NCBI GenBank assembly: GCA_003024175.1
Contig: MDYQ01000078.1
Coordinates: 154,203-218,202, forward strand
From: Planoprotostelium fungivorum
Taxonomy: Eukaryota; Evosea; Variosea; Cavosteliida; Cavosteliaceae
DNA length: 64,000 nucleotides
Reading direction: 5' to 3'
Shown here: positions 11,759 to 24,002 of the stretch, one piece after another
Layout: every line of letters starts with the position of its first letter
Position numbering within the stretch: the first letter of the stretch is position 1
Notes under the pieces: model-generated
What the model saw: only the letters and a program-made list of their open reading frames with translations
What the model was told of the DNA's origin: nothing
Databases searched by the model: none
Made by a program: the position numbers and the translations under genes

Positions 11759-14700
11759 TCACTTCCTCCTCTTGCTCTCGATATTATAGACGAGAGAGGT
11801 GAAGGTGTGGCAATCATCCAGCCATGTCAAGATCATCTCAAAGTTGGGTCTCTCTTCGGGTGGAGTTCGGATGCACTCTTTGAAGATGTCTTGCATCTCG
11901 TCGCTCATCTCGGGAGGAGGTCGAAGGCGGAGGGGCTCGTATTCATCTCCGACACGTGTTGCAGTCTCTATCGGGCTGTATTCCGGGTATGGATCCTGCC
12001 TGCGAGGTGTCGGTGATGATGGAAGACGTGTTGGGTCAGATGATGATGTTCGAGATGAGATCACCTGGCGAAAATCTCCCACAGAGTGACACCAAAGGCC
12101 CAAACTACAACGAGTCAGGTACATTTGGCGGCTTGTAGATGGATCTCACCGTCCGATTTCTCGGAATAAACGGAGCTTCTGAGGCATTCTGGGGCCATGT
12201 GCTTGAGAGGGCCGACGAGGCTGGTAGTTCTGAACATCGTGAGACATCCACTCTCTTCTCGACGTACTCACTGTGCTTCTCCACCTCCAAAGTGCATCCT
12301 AGAGAGACCGAAATCTGTTCGTCACTTGAGCCTGATTTCGTAATCGATAAAGGCAGAAGATCACACCCGATACTTTTGGATTCAAACTCTTATCTAATAA
12401 GATATTTCTAGCCGCCAGGTCTCTGTTTGTGTTCATTTTATGGATTCAGAGAAAAACGATTCGATGATCACCTGTGTATGACTCCCTCCGTGTGCTGTAG
12501 AAATGTCAGTCGAAAGATCCCTCATCTACAACTCACCAGGTGAAACATTCCGGCGGCGACACCTCTGATCACGTGACTGACCGTGTTGGGAGATATTATC
12601 TCATTCGAATGCAACACTCTGTACAGAGATCCACCATCACACAATTGCGTCACGATGAACAGCGTACTGTCCGTCTCCGAAATGCAGACACCCAGATACT
12701 GTTCATCCGTCGACAATCGAAATTCTCCCCACGTTCTCACCTGTACAACGTTGACGTGTGGCCTTAAGGTTTTCATGATGTCCACTTCTCTCATGCACTC
12801 TTCGGTACGATTCTCATCGTCCGCGTAGAAACTCTTCACGGCCACGTCAGACGACCTCCACCTACCTCGGTACACCACACCAGACGCCCCTGATGACGTC
12901 ATCATTCGTCATCAGCGTGTCGAATCACCTGCACCGAGCTGTTCTCCGATGTAGAGGTCTCTCACATCGATCTGGTGGTTCGCTTTGTACTTGGCCAAAA
13001 AATTGACGGGGGCGGGCCTCGATAGCGCGGCGTCGTAGCGGAAGTCCGTGCTGTAAGGTGCCTTGAATCCTAGAGAATGGCCTGATTCCTGGGAAGAGCC
13101 CGAGGATTTCGAGTATTGAGTGGAGGAGCCGCTGCCGTCTGAGACGAGCCTGACGTTCATACTCTCTCCCTCTCTGTGAAATTTAGATCTCGTTCATTAT
13201 TTTCCATTTCGATGATTCACGTATTGATGCTATTATATCTTTCTCTTCCACTGTTCTATCTTGATGATGAAATGAATAGAAATAATATAACGAACAAATA
13301 GATAAAGTATAGAATAAAACGAAACGAAATCGTAAAACGTCTCACCCTTCCGCATCTCGATTGCGAATGTACAAGATGACAAAGATGATTCCGACAATGA
13401 CTAAAACTCCCACCAGACTCCCCACAGTGGCACCAACGATGACAGGCACTCTACTCTTTGGTGCACTGATTCCACCACCACCGGAAGATGTGACGTTACC
13501 ACTGTAAGATGGTCGGTGAAAACTCGACGAGAATTCGATCACGTGTTGTTGTTGTTCAAGAACGACCAATAGAAAGAAGTGAGGGTGTTGGACTGGCCCA
13601 CCGGCCTGAAAGCTGCGCCTGCGAGTTGTAGTTTGCGAATCAGATAGGCTTTATCCGAAATGGTCTGACGATTCTCGTAGCCGATCCATTGTACACCTGA
13701 TTTTATTTCATTTTATTCTTTTGTGAATTTCTCTCGATGGACTCACCTGAATACATGTAATACATCTTCATCGTCTCGTTGTAGACGGACGTGAAATTGG
13801 AGGATTGTTGTGCGCGATCGATCTGTGGCGGTTAGAATGATTTCAAAATTCAAATGCGTCACTTCGGCGGCAAGCCAACAACCGATACCAAAGGTGAGGC
13901 AGCCCCGACTTCCCACTGTAGCCGGCGAGCCCGGCATATTCGCATTCGCATCTCTAAGAACGTAATTGATTCCGTAATTTCCGATACTGTACAGTAGCTG
14001 TCTCTCGTCATTCATTCAGATAAGTAAAAACGATCACGACTACTCTTCTCGTGAAGACGAATGTATCGAATCGAATCGGATGATGTGGTTCTCACTTTAG
14101 AGGATGGCACCTCGTTGAGGTAATATTTCAACGTCTGCATCGTATAATCGATGGGAGACAAAGACATGGCACCATAGGCCTGCACCGTCGCATTGTTGAA
14201 TAATTCCGTGTTGTCTAAAATCAAATAATCCACTTGTGAAATCAGTATCTCGTGTGAGTGTGATACGATATACCTTGAGGGTACATGTTGGAATAACTGA
14301 CGTTCGAATAGATGGAACGGTCTGCAGAGACAGAGAGGGTGAGCATAATCTTCTTTCCGGTCGTGTTCGCATGATCGTCGATGGCTGATCGGATGGCGGA
14401 TGTGAGGAGGAGACACGTGGGCTGTCGAAGATGAATAAAAAGTCCACAGATGATGGAGGATGGACTCACTGCATTGTCGGTGGTCCAGTGCCATCCAATG
14501 TCTATTCCGTCGAAGTCGAAGTCGGCTGTGTATCGGATGATACCTCGCGCGAAATTGGGAATGATGGACGCATTCCGTTTCATTTCATCGGCCAGTGCTA
14601 TGGCATCAGCATTCACGCCCATCGTGCTGATCTGATCGTGATATGTCATGCAGGAGTCTCACTAGATGTCCCACCAGAAATTTGAGATCTGGATTCTTCT

Positions 14701-15018
14701 TCTTGGAAAGCTGCTTCAATTGGACGTAAGTACCGGTGGGGCCAGTGGAAGATGATGATTGAGGTGAGAATGTACCAGAGGACACATTGTAATTGGCCAC
14801 AAGTACCGTGAGATGAGAGTATTGGGAGTAATCGATCTGGTCTCATTAGAAGAGATCGTGAAACGTGGACTGACCTTTGATGGATCCAAGTAGCAGGCAC
14901 CTCCGAGATATACATCCCAATCTTCAATATACCCAAAAACAGTGGGAGCTGAAGAAGTCGCATGTATCAAAGTGAGCACAAAGACAATCAGGTGAGGCCA
15001 CAGCTGCCGTGATCCCAT
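11759..15018 (-). CDS. Receptor kinase with inactive GH18 (chitinase-like) ectodomain
   Basis: One spliced gene of roughly 800 residues. ATG 15018 opens a signal peptide (MGSRQLWPHLIVFVLTLIH). A GH18 barrel follows: VFGYIEDWDVY, then SQYSHLTVLVANYN, then the active-site strand FDFDGIDIGWHW near 14510, and GVQWIGYENRQT near 13670. The GH18 motif DGxDxDxE reads DGIDIGWHW, so the third Asp and the catalytic Glu are replaced by Gly and His and hydrolysis is unlikely. The linker is Gly/Ser-rich, then comes a TM segment (VGSLVGVLVIVGIIFVILYI, about 13390). The kinase has GAGASGVVYRG, VAVKSF, HRDLAARN, DFGLSR, GPLKHMAPE and SDVWAFGVTLWEIF, all catalytic residues present and in tyrosine-kinase-like style. 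A 41-nt intron (GTGATCG to CTTACAG) keeps the GH18 and TM parts in frame. Likely a cell-surface glycan sensor. Confidence 0.85.
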
Positions 15019-15292
15019 TTCTGTTTGGTGATGTGCCGATCGGCACATGACATTTTGAAACTGACACGAGTGTGACTGCTGTGCAAATAAACCCAGATCA
15101 ACGGATGTGTATGTGTGCAATCCTGGTTCTATGTCTTGTACCTACAGCTTTCGAGAAGACAGAAGAGAGGAATCGGTTTCTCTGGTGCCTACCTTTCATT
15201 CTTCGGGCGACTAGGGGCATCTAAGTCGCTATCATCAACCTCGTTCGCTTCGATGGACGAATATGCATTGCAAGTACACTGTCACATTTTAT

Positions 15293-18200
15293 TCATGAAC
15301 CAATCGCTTGGATTACATTTGAAGAGATGAGGGTGCTCGTGTCATCTGACGACAAGGCTGAACCTCCAGAGACAAACTGCGAATTACTAACGATGGCGCC
15401 TCCTCTGCTGAGCTGGAAGACGGGAAGAGACCCTGTCTGGGCGAAGTTTTCGTTGTAGACGATGGATGCGCCAGACACAATTTCGGTTGTTCCTTGTCCT
15501 CTCAGAAGGTGCTGGTTGCCCGATTGGATCAGACTGCCGGTAGATACGATGATGTTGACGTCGTACGAGTCGAATGCATTATTCGTCAGAATAAGAGATC
15601 CAGCGTTGTAAAGAGTTCCTCCTTGTGTCGTGGCATTGTTGTTCGACTTGTGAGGGTGAGAAAGGAGTTCGAGGATGAGATGGATGAAACTCACAAAGGT
15701 AGATGAGAAGACTGTGGCGCTACTTCCATATAGAGAAAGAACGCCGCCAGTGCTCGCTAAGTTCCCTGAAGCGATCACGGAAGACATCCGGACTTGACCG
15801 ACTACATGACGTCAGTCGTGACATCGTACATCAGCATACGTACTTGAACTGTACAGGACACCACCGCTGCCTCCCGCCTGATTTCCCGCGTAGTAACCGC
15901 CGTTGATTGATGTCACATTTTTGCTCCATATAGCTCCTCCGTCGTTGATCGCAGAACAAGAAGTGAGGTTGGTCTGAGTCGAGAGGAGTGTACCGTAGAC
16001 GTAGAAGCATCCACCGTAAGTAGCCCTGGCCGCATTGATGACACATGAAGATAAGGTCAATATACCTTGATTCTCCAGATAGATGACACCTATCAGAGTC
16101 AGGTGTGCAGCTACACGGCGTAACTCTTACCTCCACTGTTAGAGGAACGATGATTCGTGAAGACGTCGGAGAAGTGAGAGAGAATTCCACCATCCGAATA
16201 GATGGCACCGCCGTTACCCGAGGCAGAATTGTTATTATACAAGTTGTAAGAGCTGAACAGAGAGACTGATCTCCCTCGCAAGCTGATCACTCCGGACGTA
16301 CCAGAGTTCGAATTGAAAGAAGAATTTTTGATATTCACAGCAGATGGTTGATTGTTGGTGATGTCTAATACCCCTGACGATGTGTCATGATACATACAAC
16401 ACAATTCGAACCAGACGAATCAATGCACCTGCAGAAGATGTTGATGCGATATTACTGAAGGAGCAGCTGGTGATAGAGAGAGATCTCAATCCATTCATGA
16501 TATAGAAGAGACCTGGGTGAAGAATGAATTAGAATCCACATCTATCGCCCAATATCTCACCTGGTGTGCGGATCTGCGAGAAATTGGACGCAGAGAGAGA
16601 AATAGTGTTTACATTGTTTCCATACAAAACGGTAGAGTCACCGGTCACATTCGCGATGACCACCCCGATCATCTGACGACCTTCAACATCCAATTCGATA
16701 AGCTTTCCTCTCACCGAAAACTGAGTGATATTGTACAAGCTGAACGACACGTTACCCTGAATCGTTGCAGAAGACCCCACGAGTGTGATGTTATTCTGAT
16801 ATCCAGTGTAATTCACGTGAAACGAATCAAACTGCCCCGACAGATAGATCGTTACGTTACTGCAAGCTGCAGCGGCCACATTGAAATCTGTCGCATTCAG
16901 AGGATAACACAATCGACCTCTTCACCTTGTAAGATGTTGTTCGTGGGAGTGAATGACCAGATGCAGATGGCCGGGCATGGAGAAGCCATGGATGCCGAGA
17001 CGTCAGATTGACACGGAGATGGTGGGAAACATCCCATGGGATTCCCACGCAAATCACACGTTCCCACGCTGCTCGGTACAGCGGTTGCGTTGTAGAAGCT
17101 GAGATTATTGTGGCTCAGGTCGATCGTTTGCAAGAGATTCCAAGCGGATAGAGAAGGTATGACCCCGTTGATATGATTGAATCTCAGTATCAGACTCGAC
17201 AGGTTGCTCCTCTGAGGTAGATACACGACACCCGACAGGTTGTTGTACGATAGATCTAAGACCGAGATCTGAGACGTGAAGAGGGTGGGAGAGAGTGAGC
17301 CGGATAGAATATTGTTCGAGGCCGTGAACACTTGTAATTGTGGCATACTGAAAGAAGGTAACGCTCCCGTGATGACGTTGTAATCCAAGCGAAGCGTTTG
17401 CACTGCGAATCCACTCAGATAATTTGGAATGGATGGGATGAGATTGCGTGAGAGATCCAAGTAAGTGAGTGAAGTGAGATTGGTGAAATCAGGTATGGAC
17501 GTCAGGGCGTTACTGTTGAGATAGATCGTCTGCAAAGAAGAATTCATGGTGTTGTTGACTGCCGCGATGATGTTGTTCTGAATGTCCAAGTAGGTGAGAT
17601 TCTGCGAGGTCAAGTAGGAGGGATGGATCGTCTGTAGTTTGTAATTCGAAGCCATCTCGGCTCGTTGTAGAGAGGGGAGCAGTGATATATCCGGCGCGCT
17701 GCCGATCAATCCACAAGCTGTCAGCAGCCTGTCAGTGGTCTATTCATAGATACCATCTACTCACCGTACATGGACAATACCGTCAAACGTGGTAGATTGA
17801 GCTGTACGGAATCCATCGTCCAATGGTTCAGGTTGCGACTCAGTCTCAGCTGCTGTAGGCTCGTCATCGTGTTGACGACGTTGGGAAACGCAAAGAAATT
17901 GTTCGCGCTGACGTCCAGAATGGACAGGATCGGCATGGAGAAGGTAAACGAGGGAGTGGACTCGTTCAGTAGATTACCAGAGATGACCAGGCTCGTCAGG
18001 GCGGGAAAATTTCCCGCCAATAATGGGACTTGCCCGGTGATACCGTTTCCGTCTATGTTGACTCCCTGCAGACGATTTGACACCGCGCTCGTGTTGGGAT
18101 TGATGCTGACGGCGGAGAACCGACAAGCTGACATGAAGAGAAATTGGAGACTGGGGAGGAAGAAGAGCTGATAAGGAATGGTCCCGTTCAACAGATTGCT

Positions 18201-19639
18201 AATACGTGTGAGATGATGACAACACGATGTGATGTGACTCACGATCCGAGTTGAATGCTTTGAAGATTGATGAGATTAAATAGAGAGGGTAAATTTCCCG
18301 TCAGACGGTTCGAGCTGTGTCGTGTCACCACATCATCACCGCCATCGTGCATCATCAACTCACTCCAGATCTAAGAGGCTCAAGAGTGTCAACTGATTGA
18401 GTTCTGCAGGGATCGTTCCGTTGAGCTGACAACCTCTGCAGCCAAAGGACTACGACGATCAGCTGCATGTCTTCACATGTGATCTCACCGTCAGATTCAC
18501 TAATCTACCGATACCCATCAGATCCCCGGACAGAGCATTGCCAGTGAGTGTAACCTCCTGAAGAGATGTCTGTGTGGGGTTAGAAAGAGATGAGGGCAAG
18601 TTCAAATGAAATGAGTGAGAATCATGGGATGAAATGAATTCAGACGTCACGATCAGAAATAAGATGAGACGTACGAGGTTGCCGATCCATGTCATGAGAG
18701 TTCCACTGAGACCACAGCTCCTGCGGGGTACTCAGACGAGATGATGACGAGTCTTGAATGCGAAAACTCACCAGCACTGTAATCTCAGAAGGGAGGCAGG
18801 GAGTGTTGGAAGGTACGCTGTAAATGAATTGAAACTGAGTCTGTGAGCATCTCATCGGGTGATGCCCCGATCCATCTCACCCGAGCTCGAGAAATGTGAG
18901 GCTGGTCATCTGTCCGAAATCAGGCAGTTGACCGCTGAGCTGATTTGATACGGCGTGAAATTCTTGAAGGGTAGTCATCGATCCAATGGATGATGGGATC
19001 TGTTTCAAACATGAGTTCTCTTCTAAAATGAACGGTGGGAGAGCCTCACAGTGCCAGTTAATTGTGCACGATTGAAATTGAGATATGTGAGAGACGTCAG
19101 ATTATTGATGCAACCAGGGATGGAACTGGTGAAAGAATTTCTGTTTAGATTCAGTCTATGGAAGAGGTCGGCGAGCCCACGATGACAGATCCAGGTAGGT
19201 CATGTTTGTAAGATAACATAGAGTGGTTGGGATGGCTCCTCTGATTTTGAGGTTGCTTAGATAGATCTTACTCACTCGACCACCCAGTGATCCAATGGAT
19301 GGATCGATGATGCCACCCCCAATCAGGCTTGAGACAGCGATGAGATACAGCTCATATCCTCCAGGGCCACAAGTGAGGCCATTGAAATCTGAATTACAGG
19401 GCTACGGCATCGTGAGCACATTATGCAGGGCAACATCGATCTCACATCAGATCCTGTCCAATAATTTGGATTGCCTGAGGAGAAATGAGTCTGAATTGAA
19501 ATCCACAGAAGGTGCCCTCACCTCCTAAACTGATCCACACCCTATTGAGTATGATTGCATCGTCTGAGGGTGATGTAATGGCTACAGGAATGAAGAAGAT
19601 GACTAAGACAGCGAGGTAATACAGGCGCTCCCCCACCAT
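15293..19639 (-). CDS. Secreted LRR plus parallel beta-helix protein
   Basis: ATG 19639 gives a signal peptide (MVGERLYYLAVLVIFFIPVA). Next is an LRR N-cap typical of receptor-like proteins: SLGGNPNYWTGSDPC after a 45-nt intron, then DFNGLTC. Leucine-rich repeats cover about 16,950-19,250 (LTYLDLSRNLIPSIPNYL, LSVLDLSYNNLSGVV type). A Cys-rich C-cap (GCFPPSPCQSD) ends them. The C-terminal third has short repeats with GGAIYS, GGVLYSS, GGVLSLYG and many N and S, which look like a right-handed beta-helix of the polymorphic-adhesin type. The stop at 15293 is followed at once by AATAAA. No TM segment is seen, so the product is probably secreted or wall-bound. It lies 275 bp upstream of the GH18 receptor kinase on the same strand. 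Confidence 0.75.
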
Positions 19640-19926
19640 CTTGTGCTTCAGATTCCACCGTTTTGCTTTATAGGGCTCTGTGTCAAGCGGGTCGTCACGA
19701 AACGGAATGCCATGTCGTAGCGCTGTCAGATGTCACCGGTGGAGGCGTGCGCTCAAAATAATCTTCGAACTCCTTGTCCCAAGGGCTGTTGATAGGCTAC
19801 AACCACAGCTTTTCTTCGTCAAACAGATGGATGCGTTGTTGACCGTAGCTTTATGACGATAACATATAGTGTCACATATGACGAATGGGCTGGGTCGCGG
19901 TCAAGAAGAGAAATAGGCTTAGGCTG

Positions 19927-20841
19927 TCAATGTATTGCATTCCATCTGCAGCTGCCTGTGTCATAGCGGATGATGATGGGAACCAGTCGTAGAATGAGAT
20001 GGACGAAGAGAAGGAGGAAGAAAGTGACGATCAGGTGGCCGATGCCAGGGCATCTCTTCATCTTCAGCCACCCAATCTGAAAGATATATTCCGGAGAGCT
20101 GAAATATCCACCCGTCTTGTCACCATGAGAAGCTGCTTAGTATTAGACTATGGTCTCTTCAGCATTTAGTGGACCCACATGTCAACTGTTGCTGTAGGAA
20201 GGTCTCGAAGGCCGCTGAGACTTGTCCCGAACGAGTGAGATCGATCGCCGATTTCAGTGCCTGCGAATTCTCCTGTTTTTTCTGAAAGTGAGGTGTACCG
20301 ACGAACTGCTTTGGTTTAATGCATGGTGAGACCTACTCATTCACCTGGTAAACTAGAGCGGAGATCATATTGACCACAGTGCTCGTGACATAGATCAACA
20401 CCAACAGTCGGATGAAGTCCAGTGCCACAGCAGTGTAACCGTCTTGAAAATTCATCAGGGTCGTCACTAGCATCGTAGTCTCTGTCTCGATTCAATCACT
20501 GTTCATGAATGCCATCGTTACCGTTAGTGGGAACGGAAGAGATGAAAGAGGGGGTGAGTCTGGGTACCACCTCAGTGCAAGCGTTGATCTTCAACCAGAA
20601 AGAGACGGCGTGTTGAATGTTCTGCAGTAGATTGTACCAGACCGTGATGCAGAAGACTAACTATGATCAGTCTCTCTTTGATTTCTTCCAGCGTACGTTC
20701 TCCGACCCACCACGCACCAGACGTGATCTCTGCATTGTTTCCTGACAGTTGGGAGAGCGTCGCATGGATGGCTTCACCGGGGCCACAGCTGCACCTCGAA
20801 TAGGAGGACAAGGCGTCTAAAAGGTATACTCCGATGGACAT
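19927..20841 (-). CDS. Unknown multi-pass membrane protein
   Basis: I do not recognise the family. Spliced exons give MSIGVYLLDALSSY, a Cys-rich segment (YSRCSCGPGE), a segment ending WWVGELFCITVWYNLLQNI, a membrane stretch FIRLLVLIYVTSTVVNMISA near 20,400, a cytosolic-looking helix KKQENSQALKSAIDLT near 20,270, and a last hydrophobic stretch GHLIVTFFLLLFVHLILRLV near 20,020. The stop is TGA 19927-19929. Three to four TM segments seem likely. An upstream in-frame ATG at 20979 is possible but leaves only 64 bp to the divergent IMPase gene. Frame changes between ORFs are explained by 40-nt introns. Confidence 0.5.
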
Positions 20842-21042
20842 GTTAGTGTTGTGTTTTGTGTTTATGTGTAATAGTGAGAAAAGTCCGTCTATTGTTTCGC
20901 TTTCAATCAATCCATCGAGGCGAAGAAGTGTCAATCTACACTGCCTTCCGGCAGAATAGATCTCACTATCATCAGACATCGATGTCGGGTATGTTACATG
21001 ATCGAGAAGAAGATGACTGAAGGAGAGTGATAAGATACAAAC

Positions 21043-22161
21043 ATGAATCATACCGAATACTTGGATTTTGCCATTGAGCTCGCTCGTGAGGCGGGTGTCA
21101 ACATTCGCGCTGCGATGGTTAGACCAAAGAACATCGAATACAAAGGATTGATTGACATGGTGACTAACACCGATAAAGAGGTGATTCATCATTTCAAATC
21201 CGTATATCAGAATTGACTCCTCCAGGTTGAGGGAAGAATCATCTCGAAGATCAAAGAGAAGTATGTATCTGTCTCATCTATCTGTTGCACTCAATTCCCT
21301 CAGATATCCTTCTCATAAGATCTTAGCAGAGGAGAGCTATACACCTCAAACGGCCGAAACGAATACAACAGGAAGTCAATACATCTTTGACGATCAACCA
21401 ACCTGGGTCGTCGATCCCATCGATGGTACCACCAATTTTGTCCACGGGTAATCATCGAACCTTCTCCTCCCCTCAAGACCTCATCAGATACATCTTCGTC
21501 TGCATCTCCATCGCTCTTTGCATCAACAAGAAACCCATCATCGGCGTCGTCTACAATCCCATCTTGGATGAGCTCTACACGGCCACCAAGGGAGGCGGAG
21601 CCTTCTTGAATGGTCAATCTATCAACGTGTCTAAGACGACCAGCGTCACCCACAGCGTCGTATCTACAAACTACGGTTACGATCGAACTTCTGAGGGTGC
21701 AGACTTTATGTTGGGGTGAGTCCTCTCTTTGGACGATGTCGATCATGCAGCATGGTGGATGATGACGGTGATGCAGTAACGTGAAGAGTCTGCTGATGAA
21801 TAACGTCCAATCGATCCGATCAGAAGGTTCAGCGGCCGTCGCTCTGTGCTTGGTGGCAGCAGGCAGAACGGAAGCCTTCTACGAATTTGGAATGTGAGAA
21901 GTTCATCATCATCACCCCATCCACGAGCCAAGTTTTCGTTTGCACAGCTGACTGCTCTTTAGACATCCGTGGGACATTGCAGCTGGTGTTCTGATGATCG
22001 AGGAGGCCGGTGGCGTTATGTTAGACCCATTGGACGGCTCAGAACTACATTTAGAGAGCAAGAGAGTTTTGGGTGCCACGCCCGGGGTAGCAGACGAGCT
22101 GATGAGGTTATTGAAGAAGACACCTGTGCCGAATAAATACGCGGTGAAGCTTCGATTGTGA
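21043..22161 (+). CDS. Inositol-1-monophosphatase
   Basis: Hydrolyses inositol monophosphates to free inositol; Mg-dependent and lithium-sensitive in the family. Five or so exons give a protein of about 270 residues, the usual length. Visible motifs: LAEES (metal-binding Glu), [15 protein letters not shown] (motif A), [14 protein letters not shown], then [17 protein letters not shown] (motif B). ATG 21043 begins [18 protein letters not shown] and TGA is at 22159-22161. Introns are short (for example GTAATCA to CATCAG after FVHG). The product is cytosolic and part of the inositol recycling and synthesis pathway. Confidence 0.93.
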
Positions 22162-22396
22162 GGCGGAGAGTGTCTTTCATTTCTATGTGTTTGCGTATGA
22201 CTTGGAACGTGAACACGGTGAGAGATCAAGTAGCTGGTCAAGAATGCATTCTCATAAAGAGGATACCATTGTGTGATAAGTGGCATACTTCTTCTGGTCA
22301 TCAATGAAGAAGACGATGATCCATGAGACTGGCTGGCAGACAAAATGCGGGACTACAAACTGACATGACAGAAGGGCGATCTCACATCACAATCAC

Positions 22397-23969
22397 ATGA
22401 GCGACCCGATTGACCATGTTGAGAAGTGCATCATCACTGGACAGATTTGTCACTCTCGACGATGCAATCGTTGGATCTTCTTCTTAGATTTATTGAAACA
22501 GGATGACAGTAAGGAGCAGGTCTTGTAATGTACAGTGAAAATCAGTTTTCTAACTCAGTTCCAGGTCATCTTCAGACGTGATGATGGTAGTTTGGATAAT
22601 CACCTATGGGATGATCTATGGCGAATCGTCCGCAACGGAGACATCATAGAAGCAACTGTCGGTCCACTTCTGTCTGAATTTGATAAACAAAGAGGTTACA
22701 AGGTATTGAGTGATCCATTCTGAAAACGATCTGACTGAAAACCACCAGGCTTGGCAAGGATATCACATCAATGTTATAGAACATTACGACGCCACCAAAG
22801 ACCCTTTCCCCGCTCATGTTTCGATGGTGCATTTCATCATCATCAATCCTTTCTTCTAATGACGATGAAACAGGGTGCCACAGTCGTATCCACTGATTCT
22901 ATCTCCAATAAAGAAGGAGAGAGGCAACCCTGCCGTTACATGATCAATCTCGGCCAATGTCACAGAGGAGATGAATGTCCCTTCTTACATCCCAAAGAAG
23001 AAGAATTGAAAGAAATCAAGAGGCGATGGGCAGAAGAAAGAACAAAGACGAGAAAGGTATAGACATCACATCACCATCACATGTCAACTTGTATTCACGA
23101 TCGATGAACAGGACAGAGTTGAGAAGGGAGTCGATAAACATTCTCACTCGGGTGGAAGCGAAGCCTCCGAAAGAGCTCTCATCTTCGTGAGGTGATCATC
23201 CATCGAGAGACCGTCTGACTCGTGTAGGTGGCTCGTCGATACCTTCGGTGTGGAAAAGTTGAGTGGTGGCTCTGGAGTCTTAGACATCGCTGCGGGAAAA
23301 GGACAGATCGCTCAGTTCTTGGCAGAAGCTTACGGTGTGAACAGTACCACAGTGGAACCAAAGATAAGACATCGCAGCAAGTGAGATCTTCTCGTGAACA
23401 ATCGGAAGACAAGAAAGACGTCAGAAGCTGATGACAATAGAACGTACGCGAGGAAGTTGAGGGAGAAGGTGAAGAAGGAGAGAGAATCCCGCGAAATCTC
23501 GCGACCACCTACCACGGTGAAGGAGGTGACTCCATCTACAACGCGCCACTTCTCACCGCCCCACGACAGATCCATTCGATGTTCGACGGACACTTCATGA
23601 CGAACCACGGAGACCTCCTCAAGAGATCATCGGTCATGATCGGCATGCACAGTGATGAGGTCATCGTCTATCCAGTCTGTCGCATGACATGAAGACAGGT
23701 AACGGAACCAATTGTAGATGCAGCCATCGCTGCGGGAGTGGCATTCGCTGTGGTCCCCTGCTGCGTCTTCAGTTCCCAGAATCGACACCGGAGGACTCGA
23801 AATGGAGAGGAGGTACGTACGTTACGTCGGACGTGGATGACACGACAAGGTGACCAACACCACGACATTCATCGAGTATCTATCGGAGAAGACAGAAGGT
23901 GTACAAACCGCTTCCCTCGATTTTTCCGGGAAAAACACCGTAGTCTTCTGCAAGGGTAAAGGAGAATAA
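22397..23969 (+). CDS. OB-fold-like, CCCH zinc finger and methyltransferase protein
   Basis: ATG 22397 begins MSDPIDHVEKCIITGQICH. The first 100 residues (RRCNRWIFFLDLL, then FQVIFRRDDGSLDN) resemble the OB fold seen in class II tRNA synthetases. A CCCH finger follows near 22,930-22,990: CRYMINLGQCHRGDECPFLH, spacing C-x8-C-x5-C-x3-H. The C-terminal half is a class I SAM methyltransferase: WLVDTFGVEKLSGGSG, then motif I VLDIAAGKGQ, IYNAPLLTAPRQI, MIGMHSDE, and VAFAVVPCCVF. It ends at TAA 23967-23969, where the stop overlaps AATAAA. The target is probably RNA, given the CCCH and OB modules; that is inference. Confidence 0.7.
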
Positions 23970-24002
23970 ACGGTTTTATTTCGTTTTATTTTCGAGGGAG
24001 AA

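Noticed and set aside
12893-12900. CRE octamer TGACGTCA (also near 8034 and 15,808)
   Set aside because: About one copy is expected by chance; these lie in introns and exons with no promoter context.
15293-19639. Bacterial Pmp-type autotransporter
   Set aside because: The GGAI/GGVL repeats are similar, but the gene has introns, a eukaryotic LRR cap and no beta-barrel.
21300-21746. 148-codon minus ORF
   Set aside because: Antisense shadow of the inositol monophosphatase exons.
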